DNA from: Alphaproteobacteria bacterium | GTDB taxonomy: Bacteria; Pseudomonadota; Alphaproteobacteria; UBA9655 | Reading direction: 5' to 3' | NCBI GenBank assembly: GCA_019746105.1 | Contig: JAIESK010000059.1 | Location: 1 to 46,828 of the forward strand | Length of the DNA: 46,828 nucleotides | Shown: in pieces, positions 37,850-46,828 of the stretch | Layout of the letters: the number at the start of each line of letters is the position of its first letter | Numbering within the stretch: the stretch's first letter is position 1 | Position numbers and translations under genes: made by a program | The notes under the pieces: model-generated | What the model was told of the DNA's origin: nothing | Database searches by the model: none | What the model saw: the letters and a program-made list of their open reading frames with translations, nothing else

Positions 37850-38616
37850 GGCAGAAGAGACGTCTTCCCGCACTGAAGAGCCTCACCACCTTTTACAGCC
37901 TCAATGCGCAACAAAGCCAGGCCATAGCCATTACGGCTTGAGCGCATCTCACCCACTGGGGTACCTCCAAGAAAAACCTCAGCTCCATTTTCCGGAGTCG
38001 GTCCCTCAATCTTAACCGGAAAAAGGCGTTTTCGAACAAGGCCGCGATATTTTGTACGGGCTGTCAGCTCTTGGCCCATATAACATCCCTTGGTCCAACT
38101 GATAGCATGCAGCTCATCAAGACCCGATTCCAGCAAAATCGCTTTTTCCGGAAATAGATCAATACCTCCTTCAGGAACGCCGAGTTTCAAGCGATGGAGA
38201 TCATATTCTTCTGCTGAGATATTGGGTATAGTTTTTCCCATAAGACGGGCCCCTAAAGCCTCTAATCGTGGATCTAGATAAGCCTCTTTGGGAAAATCTC
38301 TCTCCCCCCAGAGGGCATATACTTTTAAATCCGGCCTCGCCTTTAAGGTGACTTTTGAGCGCAGCTTAAAGAGGCTCAGTTTTTTAAGAAGGGCGTCAAG
38401 GCGCGCCGCTTCAACGTCCAAAAGAAATGCTCCATTCTTTTCTGTGATAAAAAAATCAAACAAAAACCGCCCTTGAGGCGTCAGAAGAGTGGCATAGATA
38501 GCCTGTTCCGGTGTAACAAGATTTATATCATTGGAAATGAGTCCTTGAAGGAAGGTTGCTTTATCTTCACCTTCAATTTCAATCACCCCGCGATGGGAAA
38601 GTTCTGCAATGGACAT
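37810..38616 (-). CDS. ygfZ: YgfZ/GcvT-domain folate-binding protein
   Basis: LQGLISNDI; TKGCYMGQELTARTKYRGLVRKRLFPV (K-G-C-Y-x-G-Q-E). Confidence 0.94.
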   Translation of the reverse strand: MSIAELSHRGVIEIEGEDKATFLQGLISNDINLVTPEQAIYATLLTPQGRFLFDFFITEKNGAFLLDVEAARLDALLKKLSLFKLRSKVTLKARPDLKVYALWGERDFPKEAYLDPRLEALGARLMGKTIPNISAEEYDLHRLKLGVPEGGIDLFPEKAILLESGLDELHAISWTKGCYMGQELTARTKYRGLVRKRLFPVKIEGPTPENGAEVFLGGTPVGEMRSSRNGYGLALLRIEAVKGGEALQCGKTSLLPYIPDWMVVEEPS

Positions 38617-38640
38617 AGGATTTATCTCGCTTATGGGCGT

Positions 38641-38669
38641 TTGATATCAAAACTTATACGGAGTATACT
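38641..38669 (+). promoter_or_regulatory. Near-consensus sigma70-like promoter driving rightward transcription of the structured intergenic segment
   Basis: TTGATA (38641-38646) - 17 nt - TATACT (38664-38669). Confidence 0.65.
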
Positions 38670-38676
38670 CCCTAAA

Positions 38677-39000
38677 AGTTTGAAAATACATATCCATAAA
38701 ATGAGGAATTAACAGCCATCCACTCCCTACCAATATAAGGGAGGTGGGACTAGCGTGTTTCCTAAGAAACCAAGTTATTTACTGATAAATCACCGAACCA
38801 CATTTTTTACTTTAAACCATTAAGTATCCCGGGATAACTCAACGTTGCCGTTCCAACTCTCATGACTTAAGGGAAAACCAAAGATCTTCTAGCTAGTTCA
38901 GACCTTCTCTTTGATTTCTGCTATCCTTAAGTCGGATTCGTCAGAGGACTCTGCTCGAACCTTTCGGTCCTGACTTCTTAGTCCACCCTTAGAATACCTA
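38677..39000 (+). ncRNA. Candidate structured RNA of unknown family (or long 5' leader of yebC)
   Basis: No ORF in the track covers about 38713-39135. Outer pairing 38736-38752 with 38978-38991 encloses six further stem-loops. Boundaries approximate. Confidence 0.5.
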
Positions 39001-39069
39001 TAGAAAAATAAAAAAGCGAATTTGTTAATTAGCCATTTCAACCATTGTGAAGGATCTCAAGATAAACTC

Positions 39070-39100
39070 TTGCCCTTAGGGGGCAAAACGCCCTATTTTG
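39070..39100 (+). terminator. Possible weak terminator or attenuator hairpin upstream of yebC
   Basis: TTGCCC/GGGCAA and TAGGGggC/GCCCTA share the same GGGC segment and are mutually exclusive; followed by TATTTTGTCTTC. Confidence 0.35.
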
Positions 39101-39135
39101 TCTTCTAATAGAAAATCAATTTTAAAGGAGACACT

Positions 39136-39888
39136 ATGGCAGGTCATTCTCAGTTTAAAAACATCATGTATCGCAAAGGTGCGCAGGATGCAAAGCGCGC
39201 TAAAGTCTTCACAAAAATCATTCGTGAGCTAACGACCTCCGCTCGTATCAACCCTGATGCGGAAGCCAATCCGCGCCTTCGCCAAGCAATTATTGCAGCC
39301 CGTGGCGCAAATATGCCGAAAGACACGATGGAGCGTGCTATCAAGCGTGGGGCCGGCGGTGAAGATACTGCTGATTACGTGGAAGTACGCTATGAAGGCT
39401 ATGGCCCTGCAGGTGTCGCTGTGATTGTGGAAGCCTTAACAGATAATCGCAACCGCACTGCAGCCGAAGTGAGAGCTGCGTTTACAAAGTATGGCGGAAA
39501 TATGGGAGAAACCAACAGCGTCAGCTTCATGTTTGATCGCACGGGGGTGATTCGCTATCCCAAAGGCAAAATTGATTTTGATACTCTTTTTGAAGAAGCC
39601 CTTGAAGTGGGTGCTCAAAATTTGGAAGAAACGGAAAAAGGCTATGAGATTGAATGTAGCTTGGAAAATTTTGCAGCGGTACGTGATGGACTTATCGCCA
39701 AATTTGGAGATCCTGAAGGGGCCGAGCTTATTTGGAAGCCCCAAACAACAACGTCTGTGGATGAGGAAAAGGCAGCTTCCTTGATGAAATTGATTGATGT
39801 TTTGGAAGACAATGACGATGTGCAGGCTGTCTTTGCCAATTTTGAAGTCTCCGATGAGGTCTTGGAAAAGCTGGCGAGCGGAAAATGA
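39136..39888 (+). CDS. yebC: YebC/PmpR family transcriptional regulator
   Basis: [53 protein letters not shown]. Confidence 0.97.
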   Translation: MAGHSQFKNIMYRKGAQDAKRAKVFTKIIRELTTSARINPDAEANPRLRQAIIAARGANMPKDTMERAIKRGAGGEDTADYVEVRYEGYGPAGVAVIVEALTDNRNRTAAEVRAAFTKYGGNMGETNSVSFMFDRTGVIRYPKGKIDFDTLFEEALEVGAQNLEETEKGYEIECSLENFAAVRDGLIAKFGDPEGAELIWKPQTTTSVDEEKAASLMKLIDVLEDNDDVQAVFANFEVSDEVLEKLASGK

Positions 39889-40394
39889 CTCCAACACCTA
39901 CCCGCATCTTAGGCCTTGATCCTGGCTTGCGAATTGTAGGGTGGGGAATTATTGATATCTTGGGGTCGAGTCTTTCTCATGTGGCCCACGGAATTGTGAC
40001 CTCAAAAGATGGAGAAGACCTTCCCACACGCCTTCGGAATCTGTACACTCAGCTAATCGAAATTATTCAGCTTTATGCTCCCCATGAAGCCGCCGTTGAG
40101 GAAACTTTTGTGAATAACAATCCTTTATCGACTTTAAAGCTTGGAATGGCACGCGGTGTGGTAATGCTTGCCCCTGCTCAGGCCGGCCTTTATGTGGCAG
40201 AGTACGCTGCTAATAAGGTCAAGAAAAGTGTCGTTGGTGTGGGACACGCGGACAAAGGACAAGTGGCCATGATGGTGGGACGCTTACTCCCCAAAAGCCA
40301 AGGTGTTACAAAAGACGCTGCCGATGCCTTAGCGGTGGCCATATGTCACGCCCACTACCGCAGCTTTGAACAAAAAATAAGGGCCGCCTCATGA
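39885..40394 (+). CDS. ruvC: Crossover junction endodeoxyribonuclease RuvC
   Basis: [55 protein letters not shown]. Confidence 0.97.
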   Translation: MTPTPTRILGLDPGLRIVGWGIIDILGSSLSHVAHGIVTSKDGEDLPTRLRNLYTQLIEIIQLYAPHEAAVEETFVNNNPLSTLKLGMARGVVMLAPAQAGLYVAEYAANKVKKSVVGVGHADKGQVAMMVGRLLPKSQGVTKDAADALAVAICHAHYRSFEQKIRAAS

Positions 40395-41002
40395 TTGCAA
40401 AACTCACCGGCATTATTGATACCCTTGGAGATACCTTTGCTGTTCTTGATGTGAATGGGGTAGGCTATTTGGTCTCTTGCTCGAGCCGTACCCTCAGTCA
40501 ACTTGGCTCTAAAGGAGATAAAGCGGTTCTTTATATTGAAACGGTGATGCGGGCAGAAAGTCTTCAATTGTATGGCTTTGCCAGTGCAGAAGAGCAGAGC
40601 TGCTTTCGTCTTCTCACCACCGTCCAGGGAGTGGGTATGAAAATGGGGCTTGCCCTTTTGTCTGCCCTGTCTCCTTCAGATCTTTATCAAGCTATTGCTT
40701 CCCAAGATAAAGAAACTTTAACCCGTGCTGACGGTGTGGGGCCCAAGCTCGCCAGCCGTATGATAACTGAGCTCAAAGACAAAATTCCCTCCGAAAGTGC
40801 TTTTTCAGCGACCCTTTATTCGCACCCCTCTTCCTTAACACCTATGGTTGAAGAAGCTGTTTCTGCCCTTGTAAACCTAGGGTATCGTCGCATTGAAGCG
40901 GTCACGGCGGTTAGTAAAGCTCAACAGCATTGTGGAGAAAATGCCTCCTTGAATGACCTTATCCGGCAAGGACTCAGTCTTATGTCGAGGACCGGCACAT
41001 GA
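40391..41002 (+). CDS. ruvA: Holliday junction helicase subunit RuvA
   Basis: [28 protein letters not shown]; between ruvC and ruvB. Confidence 0.97.
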   Translation: MIAKLTGIIDTLGDTFAVLDVNGVGYLVSCSSRTLSQLGSKGDKAVLYIETVMRAESLQLYGFASAEEQSCFRLLTTVQGVGMKMGLALLSALSPSDLYQAIASQDKETLTRADGVGPKLASRMITELKDKIPSESAFSATLYSHPSSLTPMVEEAVSALVNLGYRRIEAVTAVSKAQQHCGENASLNDLIRQGLSLMSRTGT

Positions 41003-42033
41003 ATCAGTCTACACGCCTTGTTGCTTTGGAAGGGACGATAGAGACAACTGAAATTTCCTTACGTCCTCAACTTCTTGAGGAGTTTGTAGGACAATTACAA
41101 GCCCGAAAAAATTTAAAGGTCTTTATTGAAGCGGCACGTACGCGGAAAGAAGCCATGGACCATGTCCTCTTTTATGGCCCCCCAGGCCTTGGGAAAACAA
41201 CCTTGTCTCAAATCATGGCCCGAGAGCTGGGGGTGGGGTTTCGATCAACATCTGGCCCCGTGATCGCCCGTGCGGGGGACTTAGCAGCCCTTCTCACGAA
41301 CCTTCAACCTTTTGATGTCCTTTTTATTGATGAAATTCATCGTTTGAACCCCGCCGTTGAGGAAATTCTCTATCCCGCAATGGAAGATTACAAATTGGAT
41401 TTGATGATTGGAGAAGGTCCTGCTGCCCGCTCGGTCCAAATTGATCTGCCTCCTTTTACTCTTGTGGGGGCGACAACCCGCTCAGGCCTTATTTCTTCAC
41501 CCCTGAGGGATCGTTTTGGCATCCCGGTACGTCTAAATTTTTATACGCCAGAAGAGCTCCAAAGTGTTCTTATAAGAGGGGCTCAGACCCTTCATGTTTC
41601 CATCTCTGATGATGGTGCTTTAGAGATTGCGCGCCGTTCCCGAGGAACGCCCCGCATTGCCTTACGCCTCTTAAAACGTATTCGGGATTTTATTCTTGTG
41701 GAAGGGGCAAACCAAATTACGGCAGAGGGTGCTGACAAGGCTCTCTCTCATTTAGAAGTTGATGGTTTTGGTTTAGATGCTATGGATCACCGCTATTTAA
41801 AACACATTCTGAACCATTTTGACGGAGGTCCCGTAGGTATTGAAACCTTGGCGGCTGCCCTTGCTGAGCAAAAAGATAATCTTGAAGACGTCATTGAGCC
41901 TTACCTTCTGCAGCAAGGCTATATCCAACGCACCCCGCGAGGACGCATGTTAACCTCCCACGCCTATGAAATCCTTGGCATGAAAGCACCTTCCCATTTA
42001 CAATCCCCTCTTCTTGAGGAAGAAGATGAATAA
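40999..42033 (+). CDS. ruvB: Holliday junction helicase RuvB
   Basis: [61 protein letters not shown]. Confidence 0.98.
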   Translation: MNQSTRLVALEGTIETTEISLRPQLLEEFVGQLQARKNLKVFIEAARTRKEAMDHVLFYGPPGLGKTTLSQIMARELGVGFRSTSGPVIARAGDLAALLTNLQPFDVLFIDEIHRLNPAVEEILYPAMEDYKLDLMIGEGPAARSVQIDLPPFTLVGATTRSGLISSPLRDRFGIPVRLNFYTPEELQSVLIRGAQTLHVSISDDGALEIARRSRGTPRIALRLLKRIRDFILVEGANQITAEGADKALSHLEVDGFGLDAMDHRYLKHILNHFDGGPVGIETLAAALAEQKDNLEDVIEPYLLQQGYIQRTPRGRMLTSHAYEILGMKAPSHLQSPLLEEEDE

Positions 42034-42439
42034 AAACCACAGTTTTTCATTTCGTGTTTATATTGAAGACACGGATTTGGGCGGCATTGTTTATCATTCT
42101 AATTACCTTAAATTTGCCGAGCGTGCACGTACAGAATGCTTACGTTCCCTTGGGGTGAGCTATGAAGATTTAATGAAAAAGGGAGGAGCTACATTTATTG
42201 TACGTTCTTGCTATTTAAACTGCCTTGCATTTAGTCGTCTAGATGATGTATTAGAGGTACAAACTCACTTTAAAAAGCTTGGCGGCGTCAAGCTGGAAGT
42301 TTTTCAAGCCATTAGGCGAGGAGATCAATTGATTGCAACCCTTGATGTTGTTTTAGCGTGCATCAATTCTTCTGGTAAACCACTAAGACTTGATGCAAAT
42401 TTAGCCAATAAACTACGAATTTACTTTGGAGAACATTGA
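42014..42439 (+). CDS. ybgC: Tol-Pal-associated acyl-CoA thioesterase YbgC
   Basis: [35 protein letters not shown]. Confidence 0.95.
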   Translation: MRKKMNKNHSFSFRVYIEDTDLGGIVYHSNYLKFAERARTECLRSLGVSYEDLMKKGGATFIVRSCYLNCLAFSRLDDVLEVQTHFKKLGGVKLEVFQAIRRGDQLIATLDVVLACINSSGKPLRLDANLANKLRIYFGEH

Positions 42440-43173
42440 CAATGGAAACAACTACCCAACTCCCTGATTTGACTGGCATTGCTACAACAGCTCAAGTCAT
42501 GACTCATGATTTGTCCCTTTGGGGCCTTTTTATGTCAGCTGATTTTATCGTAAAAATAGTAATGATTGGCCTTCTGGCTGCTTCCTTTTGGTCCTGGACC
42601 ATCATTTTTAGTAAGGCCATGCGTTTAAAATCTCTTTTTTCTGCGGCTAACCATTTTGAGGATTCCTTTTGGTCTGGCGGATCTTTGGATGCTCTTTATG
42701 AACGCGTAGGCAAAAAAGTTGGCGATCCTATGAGTGCTGTCTTTTCAGCCGCCATGCGCGAATGGAAAAGAAGTACAGGCACAGCCCGTCCTTCCTCCGT
42801 AACACTTCAAGAGCGCATTGAAAGGGCTATGCAAGTTGTCTCTAACCGTGAAATGGATAAGTTAGAGCGCCATATGGGCTTTTTGGCGTCCCTCGGCTCT
42901 ACAGCGACCTTCGTCGGTCTTTTTGGAACCGTATGGGGTATCATGAATAGCTTCCAATCCATTGCAGCAGCTCAAAACACAAGCCTTGCTGTGGTGGCTC
43001 CAGGTATTGCAGAAGCCCTTTTTGCAACGGCTATTGGTCTTGTAGCCGCTATTCCAGCTGTTATTGCCTATCAAAAATTTGCTCTTGAATTAAATCGTTA
43101 TGCCAATCGTTTGGATTCTTTCTCTAACGAGTTTGGTGCGATCATTTCTCGTCAGTTAGAAGAGGGACGTTAG
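42436..43173 (+). CDS. tolQ: Tol-Pal system protein TolQ
   Basis: HMGFLASLGSTATFVGLFGTVWGIMNSFQSIAAAQNTSLAVVAPGIAEALFATAIGLVAAIPAV. Confidence 0.96.
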   Translation: MTMETTTQLPDLTGIATTAQVMTHDLSLWGLFMSADFIVKIVMIGLLAASFWSWTIIFSKAMRLKSLFSAANHFEDSFWSGGSLDALYERVGKKVGDPMSAVFSAAMREWKRSTGTARPSSVTLQERIERAMQVVSNREMDKLERHMGFLASLGSTATFVGLFGTVWGIMNSFQSIAAAQNTSLAVVAPGIAEALFATAIGLVAAIPAVIAYQKFALELNRYANRLDSFSNEFGAIISRQLEEGR

Positions 43174-43680
43174 ATGGGATTTTCCTTAGGTCAATCAAAG
43201 AAAACAGGCACCCGACGTAAAGCTGCGATCAGCGCTGAAATCAATGTCACGCCTATGGTTGACGTGATGTTGGTGCTGCTGGTGATTTTCATGATTACAG
43301 CGCCTTTGCTCACAGCCGGTATCCCTGTGGACTTGCCAAAGACGGAAGCTTCTGCTCTTCAAGAAAAGGAAGATCCCTTAACGGTGACTGTTGATGCTCA
43401 AGGAAATCTTTATCTTCAAGAAACAGCCCTTGAACTTGCTGTTCTTGTACCACGTCTCGTAGCCATTACAGGATCAAATCCTGAAGCTCGTATTTACGTC
43501 CGTGGTGATAAAGCCATTTCTTATGGTCGTGTCATGGAAGTCATGGGTGCGATTAGTGCAGGTGGGTTTAAGAAGGTGGCTCTTATCTCTGAAATCCCTA
43601 CAGCAGGAGATTTAAAATCTACACCTGCCGATTCAAAACCAGCTGATATCAAACCGGTTAACAGCACAAAGCGAAAGTAG
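43174..43680 (+). CDS. tolR: Tol-Pal system protein TolR
   Basis: AEINVTPMVDVMLVLLVIFMITAPLLTAGIPVDLPKTEA. Confidence 0.96.
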   Translation: MGFSLGQSKKTGTRRKAAISAEINVTPMVDVMLVLLVIFMITAPLLTAGIPVDLPKTEASALQEKEDPLTVTVDAQGNLYLQETALELAVLVPRLVAITGSNPEARIYVRGDKAISYGRVMEVMGAISAGGFKKVALISEIPTAGDLKSTPADSKPADIKPVNSTKRK

Positions 43681-43682
43681 AT

Positions 43683-44573
43683 TTGATGCGGGAAGGTGCC
43701 ATACTTTCAGGGTTGTTACACGGTGTTGTTATCCTTCTTCTTTTGGTTGGGCTTCCTGAACTTTTTCGTCGTGAACTTGAACCGCCACCCGTAATTCCTA
43801 TTGAAATTGTAAATATTGCTGATATTACACAGGCCCCGGATCTTAAGGTTAAGCCAAAAATTGACGGTCCTGAGACGGAGAAGGAAGAAAAACCCGAGCC
43901 TCCAAAACCCACCCCTGTTGTTGAAAAAACACCAGAACCTGAGCCAGAACCAGAAAAAACTCCCGAGCCTGAACCTGTCCCTGAACCTGAAGCGATGCCT
44001 GAGGTGACTATGGATGATTTGTTGGCGCCTATTGAAGAAGAGAAAAAGAAGGAAGAAAAGAAGAAAGAAGAGAAAAAGAAGGAAGAAAAGAAGAAAGAAG
44101 AGAAACCAAAGCCAAAGGAAAAAAAGAAGAAGAAACAAAAACCTAAAAAGGATTTTATGAAGCTTTTGAACAATATTGATAAGATGGAAGCTTCTGCCGA
44201 TGGGCCAGCCCAAAAGGACCAGGATGAAAATTCCACCTCCGATCATGCAGCCAACAATATTAATGCTGTTTTGTCTATTACTGAGTTGGATCTTATCCGA
44301 CGTCAGCTGGCGGCTTGCTGGAATGTACCTGCAGGAGCCCAGGATGCTAAGGATCTTTATGTTGACGTTCGGATTGAAATGAATCCTGATGCGACGGTAC
44401 AGTCAGCCGTTGTGACAGGATCCAGCGGCAACGGAAGTAGTAAACGGGCGGCGGAAGATAGTGCTTTGCGGGCCGTTAGAAATCCAAAGTGTAGTCCTCT
44501 CAAGCTGCCTCTCCATCGGTATGATCAATGGAAAACCATCACCATTCGCTTTGATCCAAAACATATTTTGTAA
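43683..44573 (+). CDS. tolA: TolA-like Tol-Pal protein (TonB-type C-terminus)
   Basis: N-terminal TM, Pro/Glu/Lys-rich central domain, C-terminus LAACWNVPAGAQDAKDLYVDVRIEMNPDATVQSAVV; follows tolR. Start may be at the second Met (43686). Confidence 0.9.
   Translation: MMREGAILSGLLHGVVILLLLVGLPELFRRELEPPPVIPIEIVNIADITQAPDLKVKPKIDGPETEKEEKPEPPKPTPVVEKTPEPEPEPEKTPEPEPVPEPEAMPEVTMDDLLAPIEEEKKKEEKKKEEKKKEEKKKEEKPKPKEKKKKKQKPKKDFMKLLNNIDKMEASADGPAQKDQDENSTSDHAANNINAVLSITELDLIRRQLAACWNVPAGAQDAKDLYVDVRIEMNPDATVQSAVVTGSSGNGSSKRAAEDSALRAVRNPKCSPLKLPLHRYDQWKTITIRFDPKHIL
44041..44100 (+). repeat. Perfect 2 x 30-bp tandem repeat in the TolA linker
   Basis: agaaaaagaaggaagaaaagaagaaagaag repeated exactly at 44041-44070 and 44071-44100. 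Confidence 0.95.
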
Positions 44574-44696
44574 TTCAGAGATGAAATAACGACTCTTAAC
44601 CTGTCTTGGCGTTTTGACTAACTTGCGATTATTATTTGAGGATATGCATGGGTTGCCCATATTATATGTTTATTTTCTTAAATTAAGGAGGAAACA

Positions 44697-44777
44697 ATGA
44701 AAACCTTTCAAAAGATGATGACATTTGCTTTTTTGACACCCCTTTTAGCTATACAAGCACGTAGCGAGAAACTCTGA
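44697..44777 (+). CDS. 26-aa signal-peptide-like mini-ORF, possible remnant gene or leader peptide
   Basis: Strong RBS aaggagg, then MKTFQKMMTFAFLTPLLAIQARSEKL-stop; TGATG overlaps the acs start. Confidence 0.45.
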   Translation: MKTFQKMMTFAFLTPLLAIQARSEKL

Positions 44778-46690
44778 TGCTACCTTCATTCGAGTCAAAA
44801 TCTCAAAGCAGTTCATATGATACACTTTATGAAAGTTCGATCAAAACGCTGGACCAGTTTTGGGAAGGTATAGCGCGAGCGCAGCTCGATTGGATCAAAC
44901 CCTTTACGAAGATTAAAAATGCATCTTTTCAAGGAGATGTTTCTATCAAATGGTTTGAAGATGGTACGCTGAACGCCTGCGCCAATTGTCTTGATCGGCA
45001 TCTTGAAGTTCAAGGAGACAAGTTTGCCTACATCTGGTGGGATGAGGCAATGAAAGAGCGCCGCACCATAACTTATCGTGAACTTCAAGAACAAACTTGT
45101 CGTTTTGCCAACGCATTGCGCCAACTTGGCATCGAAAAAGGTGATCGTGTCGTGATTTACATGCCACTTATGATCCAAGCCATTGTGGCTATGCTCGCAT
45201 GTACGCGTATTGGCGCGATACATTCTGTTGTTTTTGGTGGATTTTCTTCTAAATCCCTAAGGGATCGTATTCAAGACTGCAATGCAAAACTTGTGATAAC
45301 TACAAATGAAACCGTGCGCGCAGGAAAAGTAATTCCCACAAAAATGAATGTGGATGAGGCTGTTGCTGAATGCCCGTCAGTAAAGCATGTCATTGTGGTC
45401 GCGCGAACTGACAGTAGCATTCCATGGAACCCCGCCACCAACCATGACTTCTATGCAATCTCCCAAAAAGAGTCTCCCGACTGCATCCCTGAAGAGATGA
45501 ATGCAGAGAACCCTCTCTTTATCCTTTACACTTCAGGATCCACTGGCAAACCAAAAGGGATTCTCCACACAACTGGTGGATACTTGACTTATGTGGGGTA
45601 TACATTTTCGACAGTTTTTGACAATAAACCTAATGATATTTATTGGTGTACGGCGGATATTGGCTGGATTACTGGACATAGCTATGTTGTCTATGGTCCC
45701 TTACTCAATGGGAGCACGACCGTCCTTTTCGAAGGTACACCACTTTACCCCAACGCTGGTGTATGGTGGGATATTATTGATCGGGAGAAAGTCTCTACCT
45801 TCTACACAGCCCCTACAGCTATTCGAACGCTTATGAAAGAAGGGGACGGATGGCTTGATCACACTTCACGCTCTAGCCTCAGACTATTGGGAACAGTGGG
45901 TGAGCCCATCAATCAGGAAGCATGGTCCTGGTATTATGACGTAGTGGGCCAGAAAAAGTGCCATATTATGGACACCTGGTGGCAAACCGAAACTGGCGGT
46001 ATTATGATTTCTGCAATTCCAGGTGTGACCCAATCTAAAGCAGGATCTGCTTCAAAACCTCTTTACGGCATTCAACCCGCTCTTCTAGACATTCACGGAA
46101 AAGAAATTTTGGGTGCGGGTGAAGGAAATCTAGTGATTAAAGAATCTTGGCCTGGACAAGCCCGCACGATTTGGAAAGATCACAAAAGATTTATCCAAAC
46201 CTATTTCTCAACCTATCCAGGGTATTATTTTACCGGAGATGGTGTAAAACGCGATGAAGAGGGTGACTATTGGATTACAGGGCGTGTGGATGATGTCATC
46301 AATGTCTCTGGCCACAGGTTGGGTACCGCTGAAATTGAAGATGCTATTAACTCTCATGAGGCTGTTGTAGAATCAGCCGTTGTGGGTATTCCCCATGATA
46401 TAAAAGGTCAGGGAATTTATGCTTACATTACGTTAAAGCGCTCCGAGCAAGCCAGTGCCGAACTCAAACAGTCTATTATTTCTCATGTCAGAACTGAGAT
46501 TGGCCCCATTGCAACCCTTGAATTTATCCAATGGGCATCGGGGCTTCCCAAAACAAGATCTGGCAAAATCATGCGCCGCATTTTGAGAAAAATTGCCGAA
46601 GGAAAAATCTCCAATCTTGGAGATACATCGACTTTAGCTGAGCCACAAGTTGTTGAGAATTTGATTTCTGGACGTGCGGAACTTGGTTAA
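44777..46690 (+). CDS. acs: Acetyl-CoA synthetase-like acyl-CoA ligase
   Basis: YTSGSTGKPKGILHTTGGYL; DTWWQTETGGIMISAIPG; ITGRVDDVINVSGHRLGTAEIE; GLPKTRSGKIMRRILRKI. Confidence 0.96.
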   Translation: MLPSFESKSQSSSYDTLYESSIKTLDQFWEGIARAQLDWIKPFTKIKNASFQGDVSIKWFEDGTLNACANCLDRHLEVQGDKFAYIWWDEAMKERRTITYRELQEQTCRFANALRQLGIEKGDRVVIYMPLMIQAIVAMLACTRIGAIHSVVFGGFSSKSLRDRIQDCNAKLVITTNETVRAGKVIPTKMNVDEAVAECPSVKHVIVVARTDSSIPWNPATNHDFYAISQKESPDCIPEEMNAENPLFILYTSGSTGKPKGILHTTGGYLTYVGYTFSTVFDNKPNDIYWCTADIGWITGHSYVVYGPLLNGSTTVLFEGTPLYPNAGVWWDIIDREKVSTFYTAPTAIRTLMKEGDGWLDHTSRSSLRLLGTVGEPINQEAWSWYYDVVGQKKCHIMDTWWQTETGGIMISAIPGVTQSKAGSASKPLYGIQPALLDIHGKEILGAGEGNLVIKESWPGQARTIWKDHKRFIQTYFSTYPGYYFTGDGVKRDEEGDYWITGRVDDVINVSGHRLGTAEIEDAINSHEAVVESAVVGIPHDIKGQGIYAYITLKRSEQASAELKQSIISHVRTEIGPIATLEFIQWASGLPKTRSGKIMRRILRKIAEGKISNLGDTSTLAEPQVVENLISGRAELG

Positions 46691-46828
46691 GGTTTTCAAA
46701 GTACTTTTTAGGCATAATGGACTTTTGATGCGCTTCGGAACTAATTTACAGAGTCGCCCGTTAAAAAGTTCTGGACACGAGGAAAATCCTAGAGGAATCG
46801 AGTAGATTTTGATAAAATAATTGCAAGA

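Noticed and set aside
38713-39000. tmRNA (circularly permuted alphaproteobacterial form), RNase P RNA, 6S or SRP RNA identity for the structured segment
   Set aside because: No tag-like frame ending in Ala-Ala-stop, no convincing T-arm/CCA, no RNase P GAGGAAAGUCC-like motif, and the gaccgaaaggttcgagcag loop on the minus strand only superficially resembles SRP domain IV. Kept as unknown pending an Infernal search.
38677-39000. Retron-type msr-msd RNA
   Set aside because: Terminal inverted pairing and a long hairpin are reminiscent, but no reverse transcriptase is encoded in the window.
39436-39897. 153-aa minus-strand ORF opposite yebC
   Set aside because: Antisense to yebC; no motif support.
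43658-44236. 192-aa minus-strand ORF rich in Phe/Ser
   Set aside because: Antisense shadow of the Lys/Glu-rich TolA linker.
46690-46828. Possible insertion-sequence edge after acs (agttctggacacgaggaaaatcc)
   Set aside because: Too short, with no transposase frame or paired inverted repeat visible before the window ends.
1-46828. CRISPR arrays, tRNA and rRNA genes
   Set aside because: No regularly spaced direct repeats and no tRNA or rRNA signature recognised by eye; a tRNAscan/Infernal run would be decisive.

Overview
The window appears to be chromosomal DNA from an AT-rich alphaproteobacterium. Gene content suggests a host-associated, Holosporales-like lineage; this is inference and was not checked by any search. 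Most of it is housekeeping: psd-pssA, BI-1, grxD-bolA-dsbA, miaA, nupC-like, rmuC, dgkA, sdhE-mfd, two tandem murJ, trpS, glyQ-glyS, cdd, ygfZ, yebC-ruvCAB-ybgC-tolQRA and acs. Accessory parts are: (i) a vgrG / MORN-repeat / DUF4280 PAAR-like module (5.6-8.8 kb); (ii) a DUF4143-type ATPase; (iii) a duplicated cassette of two tiny secreted Cys-rich peptides between mfd and murJ (25.15-25.98 kb), in which the signal peptide and 5' flank are nearly identical, the mature parts differ, and one mature part has an exact knottin-like pattern C-x6-C-x5-CC-x3-C-x5-C; (iv) a 4 kb block of secreted proteins of mostly unknown function, including a secreted two-HKD phospholipase-D-like protein (30.2-34.3 kb); (v) an unannotated ~300-nt intergenic segment (38.7-39.0 kb) with a near-consensus promoter and many nested, partly competing hairpins, a candidate structured RNA. 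The best candidates for something undescribed are (iii) and (v). No tRNA, rRNA, CRISPR array or intact transposase was recognised.
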